Positions 53,092-56,070 of a stretch of DNA of 56,070 nucleotides are shown in pieces. The notes beneath the pieces are model-generated. The model made no database searches. It was not told the origin of the DNA and was given only the letters and a program-made list of their open reading frames with translations. Made by a program: the position numbers and the translations under genes. The stretch spans positions 1 to 56,070 of the forward strand of contig UQUV01000017.1 in the NCBI GenBank assembly GCA_900544305.1, written 5' to 3'. Positions within the stretch are counted from its first letter, which is position 1, and the number at the start of each line of letters is the position of its first letter. The stretch is from an uncultured Porphyromonadaceae bacterium. Its GTDB lineage: Bacteria; Bacteroidota; Bacteroidia; Bacteroidales; Muribaculaceae.

Positions 53092-53152
53092 CACCCATGT
53101 TCAATCCGCTTGCCGACAAGGTGTCGGCGGCACTAAAAACTGTATTTGAGAT

Positions 53153-54346
53153 ATGGAAAAGAAAGAAGAATTTATCCGTGTAGGCACAACGCTCTACAAG
53201 ATTGTGAACCAGCCCCGAATCGACGGCGGCTATGTGAGGAAGCGCATCGCATGGAACTCCGAGACCCTGCGGCAGGACTACGGCAAGGACTACATGGCGG
53301 GCATACCGAAGTATGATGGCTTCTGCACCGTACCCGACCATGTGGGCTACAAGCCCATAGTCGGCAAGTTCCTCAACCTCTACGAGCCGATAAGCCATGT
53401 TCCCGTGCAGGGCGATTTCCCCTGTATCCGCTCGCTGGTGGAACACATCTTCGGCGAACAGTACGAGTTGGGCATGGACTACCTGCAATTGCTCTATTTG
53501 TACCCTGTTCAGAAGCTGCCCATCCTTTTGCTCGTGTCCGAAGAGAGGAACACGGGCAAAACCACGTTCCTGAACTTTCTGAAAGCCGTGTTCCAAAACA
53601 ACGTGACGTTCAACACCAACGAGGATTTCCGCAGCCAGTTCAATTCCGACTGGGCGGGCAAGCTGCTCATCATGGTGGACGAGGTGCTGCTCAACCGCCG
53701 TGAGGACAGCGAACGGTTGAAGAACCTCAGCACCACGCTTTCCTACAAGGTGGAGGCGAAAGGCAAAGACCGTGACGAGATAGGCTTCTTCGCCAAGTTC
53801 GTGCTTTGCTCCAACAACGAGCACCTGCCCGTCATCATTGACGCAGGGGAGACACGCTATTGGGTGCGGAAGATTGTGCCGCTGCGGAGTGATGACACTG
53901 ACTTCCTGCAAAAACTGAAAGCGGAGATACCCACTTTTCTCCATTTCCTGCAACACAGGCAGCTATTCACCGAAAAGGAAAGCCGCATGTGGTTCGACCC
54001 GAAGCGGCTGGAAACGGATGCCCTGCGGAAGATAATCCGAAGCAACCGCAACCGTTTGGAGATAGAGATGGCTGAACTGCTGCTCGACATCATGGCAAGC
54101 GTGGATGTCAGTTCTGTTTCTTTTTGCCTCAATGACATCATCCCGTTGCTCGTCTGCTCGCAAGTCAAGGTGGAGAAGTCGCAGGTCCGGAAAGTGGTGC
54201 AGGAGTGCTGGAAGCTGGCTCCTGCATCCAATTCGCTTTCCTACACGACCTACCAATATGACTACAACCGTGAATGCCGCTACTCACCCGTCAGGAGGAT
54301 TGGACGCTACTACACGGTAAGCAAATCACAGTTGGAAATGCTCTGA
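53153..54346 (+). CDS. SF3-type helicase/primase-associated ATPase (DUF5906-like)
   Basis: A 397-residue ATPase that probably supports replication of the excised or transferred element. Residues 1-115 are an N-terminal region. The ATPase core has Walker A SEERNTGKTTFLNF (G135-K136-T137), Walker B LLIMVDE (D176-E177) and a sensor-like KFVLCSNNEHLPV. RYWVRKIVPL and the winged end RIGRYYTVSKSQLEML follow. It matches the helicase domain of NrS-1-type primase-polymerases as far as I recall. The first element has lost this gene by an internal deletion. It stands 12 bp before the next gene. Confidence 0.88.
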   Translation: MEKKEEFIRVGTTLYKIVNQPRIDGGYVRKRIAWNSETLRQDYGKDYMAGIPKYDGFCTVPDHVGYKPIVGKFLNLYEPISHVPVQGDFPCIRSLVEHIFGEQYELGMDYLQLLYLYPVQKLPILLLVSEERNTGKTTFLNFLKAVFQNNVTFNTNEDFRSQFNSDWAGKLLIMVDEVLLNRREDSERLKNLSTTLSYKVEAKGKDRDEIGFFAKFVLCSNNEHLPVIIDAGETRYWVRKIVPLRSDDTDFLQKLKAEIPTFLHFLQHRQLFTEKESRMWFDPKRLETDALRKIIRSNRNRLEIEMAELLLDIMASVDVSSVSFCLNDIIPLLVCSQVKVEKSQVRKVVQECWKLAPASNSLSYTTYQYDYNRECRYSPVRRIGRYYTVSKSQLEML

Positions 54347-54358
54347 CATTTTGATGAA

Positions 54359-54766
54359 ATGATGAAATCATATATAAACAGAAAGAATAACAGCGGTTTA
54401 CATCCTCATCAAACACTCAACAAAAGGATTGGGCTGATGAAAAGAGAAAGCGGATACAACCTTACACATCACTTTTCTTTTGGCGAGCAGTTTGATGAAA
54501 CGCTGATGAAAGGTTATTCTATTAGTTGTCAGTATATTAGGCTATCCAATCATCAATTCATCGGATTTTCACCCCTCAACAAGTCCGCAGGGAAAGCAAC
54601 AGAAGTGAACACCGCCCATCCGCAGGCTGGTCGGACGGACTTCCGGTCTGCCGACCGACAAGGAAAAGCCCACATCGTGGCAAAAAGAAAAAGGCGACCG
54701 ACAACAGCCGACATCACCGCCGACACTGCCGCAGGCTTTTGGAAACAAAAAGCCATAGCTCATTAG
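54359..54766 (+). CDS. Small conserved element protein between helicase and oriT
   Basis: A 135-residue basic protein, homologue of 4216-4599. Conserved are NKRIGLMKRE, HHFSFGEQFDET and NHQFIGFS, with a Lys/Arg-rich second half (AKRKRRPTT) and the end WKQKAIAH. It follows the helicase by 12 bp and ends inside the first arm of the oriT repeat. No recognised domain. A DNA-binding mobilization accessory is possible. The overlap with oriT-like sequence means that part of the conservation may reflect DNA rather than protein. Confidence 0.55.
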   Translation: MMKSYINRKNNSGLHPHQTLNKRIGLMKRESGYNLTHHFSFGEQFDETLMKGYSISCQYIRLSNHQFIGFSPLNKSAGKATEVNTAHPQAGRTDFRSADRQGKAHIVAKRKRRPTTADITADTAAGFWKQKAIAH

Positions 54767-54850
54767 GGCGTTTTCTTCACGCACCGCTGACGCTAATGCT
54801 AAAAACACCCCAATGAGCCAGCGGGGTTGCACCCCTCTGGACATCCCCGC
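54758..54850. other. Candidate oriT with two conserved inverted repeats
   Basis: GCTCATTAGGGCGTTTT (from 54758) pairs with AAAAACACCCCAATGAGC (54801-54818), and GCGGGG (54821-54826) with CCCCGC (54845-54850), with an inner GGGGTTGCACCCC. The arrangement matches 4108-4199. It lies 79 bp before the relaxase ATG. Confidence 0.6.
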
Positions 54851-54928
54851 TTGCCCCGTGCGGCTATGACCGCAGACAGGCGGACACCGACAAACAAGTT
54901 TGTACAACCTCAAAAACAAGAAACGAAC

Positions 54929-56070
54929 ATGGGATATATCAGCATCCAAATCAACAAGGCGAAAGGGTCGGCTGACACGGGCGCATCCGACCATATCGAA
55001 CGCAAGACTACGCCCAAGAACGCAGACCCCACACGCACCCACCTCAACCGTGAGCTGGTGCAGTTCCCCGACGGCGTGGCAGACCGTACCGAAGCGATAA
55101 GCCACCGCATTCGCACGGCGGGCATCAAACGGAAGATAACGCCCGACCAAGTGAGGGCAATCCGCATCGTGCTTTCGGGTACGCACGAGGACATGGCGAG
55201 GGTGCAGGACGAGGGCAGACTATCCGAATGGTGCGATGACAACCTGCAATGGCTGCACCGCACATTCGGCAGGGAGAACACCGTTTCGGCAGTGCTGCAC
55301 ATGGACGAGCACACGCCGCACATCCACGCAACGGTCGTGCCGATTGTGACGGGAGAGCGCAGGAAAGCAAGGAAGAAGCAGACGGAGGGCAAACGCACCT
55401 ACCGCAAGAAAGCCGACGCCGTGCGCCTGTGCGCCGATGACCTCCTGACCCGAGAAAGGCTTGCCGCCTACCACGACAGCTATGCCGCAGCGATGTCGAA
55501 GTACGGCTTGCAGCGTGGCATACGGGGTTCAGAAGCACGGCACACCACCACTGCCCAATACTACCGTGACCTGAAACGGCAGACGGGAGAGTTTGAAGCC
55601 AATGTGCAACAACTACAAACCGAACAACAACAGGCGGAACGACAGCTTGACGAAGTGCGGAAGGAAATCAAGTCGGAGAAGCTGGAAGCCGCCAAGACCG
55701 AAGCGAAGACGGCACTCGTGGCAAAGGTCGGTTCTCTTTTGGGCAGCGGAAAGCTGAAAGAACTGGAAACCGACAACCGTACCCTGCAAGGCGAGGTCGC
55801 CGCCCGTGGCGAAAGCATTGAGTTGTTGCAACAACAGATGGAACGGCAGCAGGAGGAACACAGTCGCCAACTGATGGAACTGCAAGCCAAACACCGCAGG
55901 GAAATGGCGGACAAGGAAGCGGAACACCAAAAGGAAGTGTCATTTCTGAAATCCATCATCCAAAAGGCCAAGAAATGGTTTCCGCTGTTCCAAGAACTGG
56001 TGTACATGGAGAAGCTCTGCCTTAAAGTCGGCTTCAACGAAAGGCAGACTGCCACGCTCATCAGCGGCAA
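54929..56070 (+). CDS. MobV-family relaxase (3' end outside window)
   Basis: The ATG at 54929 (MGYISIQINKAKGSADTGAS) opens a frame that runs to the window edge, 380 codons so far. The metal-binding motif HMDEHTPHIH is present, identical to that at 2729-4036. The first 270 residues are nearly the same as in the other relaxase. From about 290 the two differ: here QGEVAARGESIELLQQQMER and a long coiled coil, then KKWFPLFQELVYMEKLCLKVG, with no similarity to the other C-terminus. Such a swap suggests that the C-terminal part adapts to the partner or helper system. Confidence 0.9.
   Translation, partial: MGYISIQINKAKGSADTGASDHIERKTTPKNADPTRTHLNRELVQFPDGVADRTEAISHRIRTAGIKRKITPDQVRAIRIVLSGTHEDMARVQDEGRLSEWCDDNLQWLHRTFGRENTVSAVLHMDEHTPHIHATVVPIVTGERRKARKKQTEGKRTYRKKADAVRLCADDLLTRERLAAYHDSYAAAMSKYGLQRGIRGSEARHTTTAQYYRDLKRQTGEFEANVQQLQTEQQQAERQLDEVRKEIKSEKLEAAKTEAKTALVAKVGSLLGSGKLKELETDNRTLQGEVAARGESIELLQQQMERQQEEHSRQLMELQAKHRREMADKEAEHQKEVSFLKSIIQKAKKWFPLFQELVYMEKLCLKVGFNERQTATLISG

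Larger units (their letters stand above)
51007..56070 (+). mobile_element. Second integrative mobilizable element (right end cut by window)
   Basis: Same family as the element at 291-6960 and in inverted orientation. Gene order is integrase, coupled small protein, terminator, helicase, small conserved protein, oriT-like region, MobV relaxase. All shared genes align well, with the helicase intact here. Cargo, if present, lies beyond the window. The integrase-side junction is at 51007-51025. Confidence 0.8.

Noticed and set aside
1..56070. CRISPR array, tRNA or rRNA genes
   Set aside because: I saw no regularly spaced repeats and no tRNA or rRNA signature sequences on either strand.

Overview
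The window reads as a Bacteroidales chromosome segment (Bacteroidaceae, Prevotellaceae or a close family; I cannot place it more finely). Supporting signs are the many promoters of the Bacteroidetes sigma-ABfr form (-7 box TAnnTTTG, often with an upstream TTTG), start codons without clear Shine-Dalgarno sequences, outer-membrane beta-barrel and C-terminal-sorting surface proteins, a SusA-like GH13 enzyme and the parE-coaD-S41 peptidase order.

Layout. (1) Positions 1-204: the 3' end of an unidentified gene. (2) About 291-6960: a compact integrative mobilizable element, read mostly on the minus strand: an IntDOT-like tyrosine integrase, a small coupled protein, a collapsed helicase gene, a small conserved protein, a candidate oriT, a MobV relaxase, then an AT-rich cargo operon of two small single-pass membrane proteins and a reverse transcriptase. 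(3) 6981-50992: about 44 kb of chromosome: a GYF-CD225 membrane protein, two surface-protein genes that both carry single-base homopolymer frameshifts, pncB, a lipoprotein, a GH13 amylase-family enzyme, glpK-glpF, pnp, a thioredoxin-fold lipoprotein, four glycosyltransferases (two of them tandem paralogues), ppk1-ppx, parE-coaD-S41 protease, a HigBA-like toxin-antitoxin pair, an acyltransferase, a flavodoxin-like pair, SPFH plus Arc-type repressor, a large WG-repeat protein, an unknown membrane protein, a VanX-like dipeptidase, trpS, and an operon of M20 hydrolase, acyltransferase and GH53 galactanase. (4) About 51007 to the end: a second element of the same family, in inverted orientation, with an intact helicase gene and a relaxase cut by the window edge.

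The two elements share gene order, promoters, terminators, oriT-like repeats and att sequences. Both integrase-side junctions fall on GTAAGTTTGC, which fits the CTnDOT target consensus GTANNTTTGC and also contains the Bacteroidetes -7 promoter box, so insertion sits in the promoter of the neighbouring chromosomal gene.

The best candidate for a new system is the reverse-transcriptase operon (480-2684). It has its own promoter just after the relaxase terminator, very AT-rich composition, tight gene spacing and all catalytic RT residues, but lacks the marks of a retron, a DGR or a mobile group II intron. Its position as element cargo suggests a phage-defence role, which is inference. A second notable pattern is a roughly 90-bp two-promoter module found in front of both pncB and trpS.
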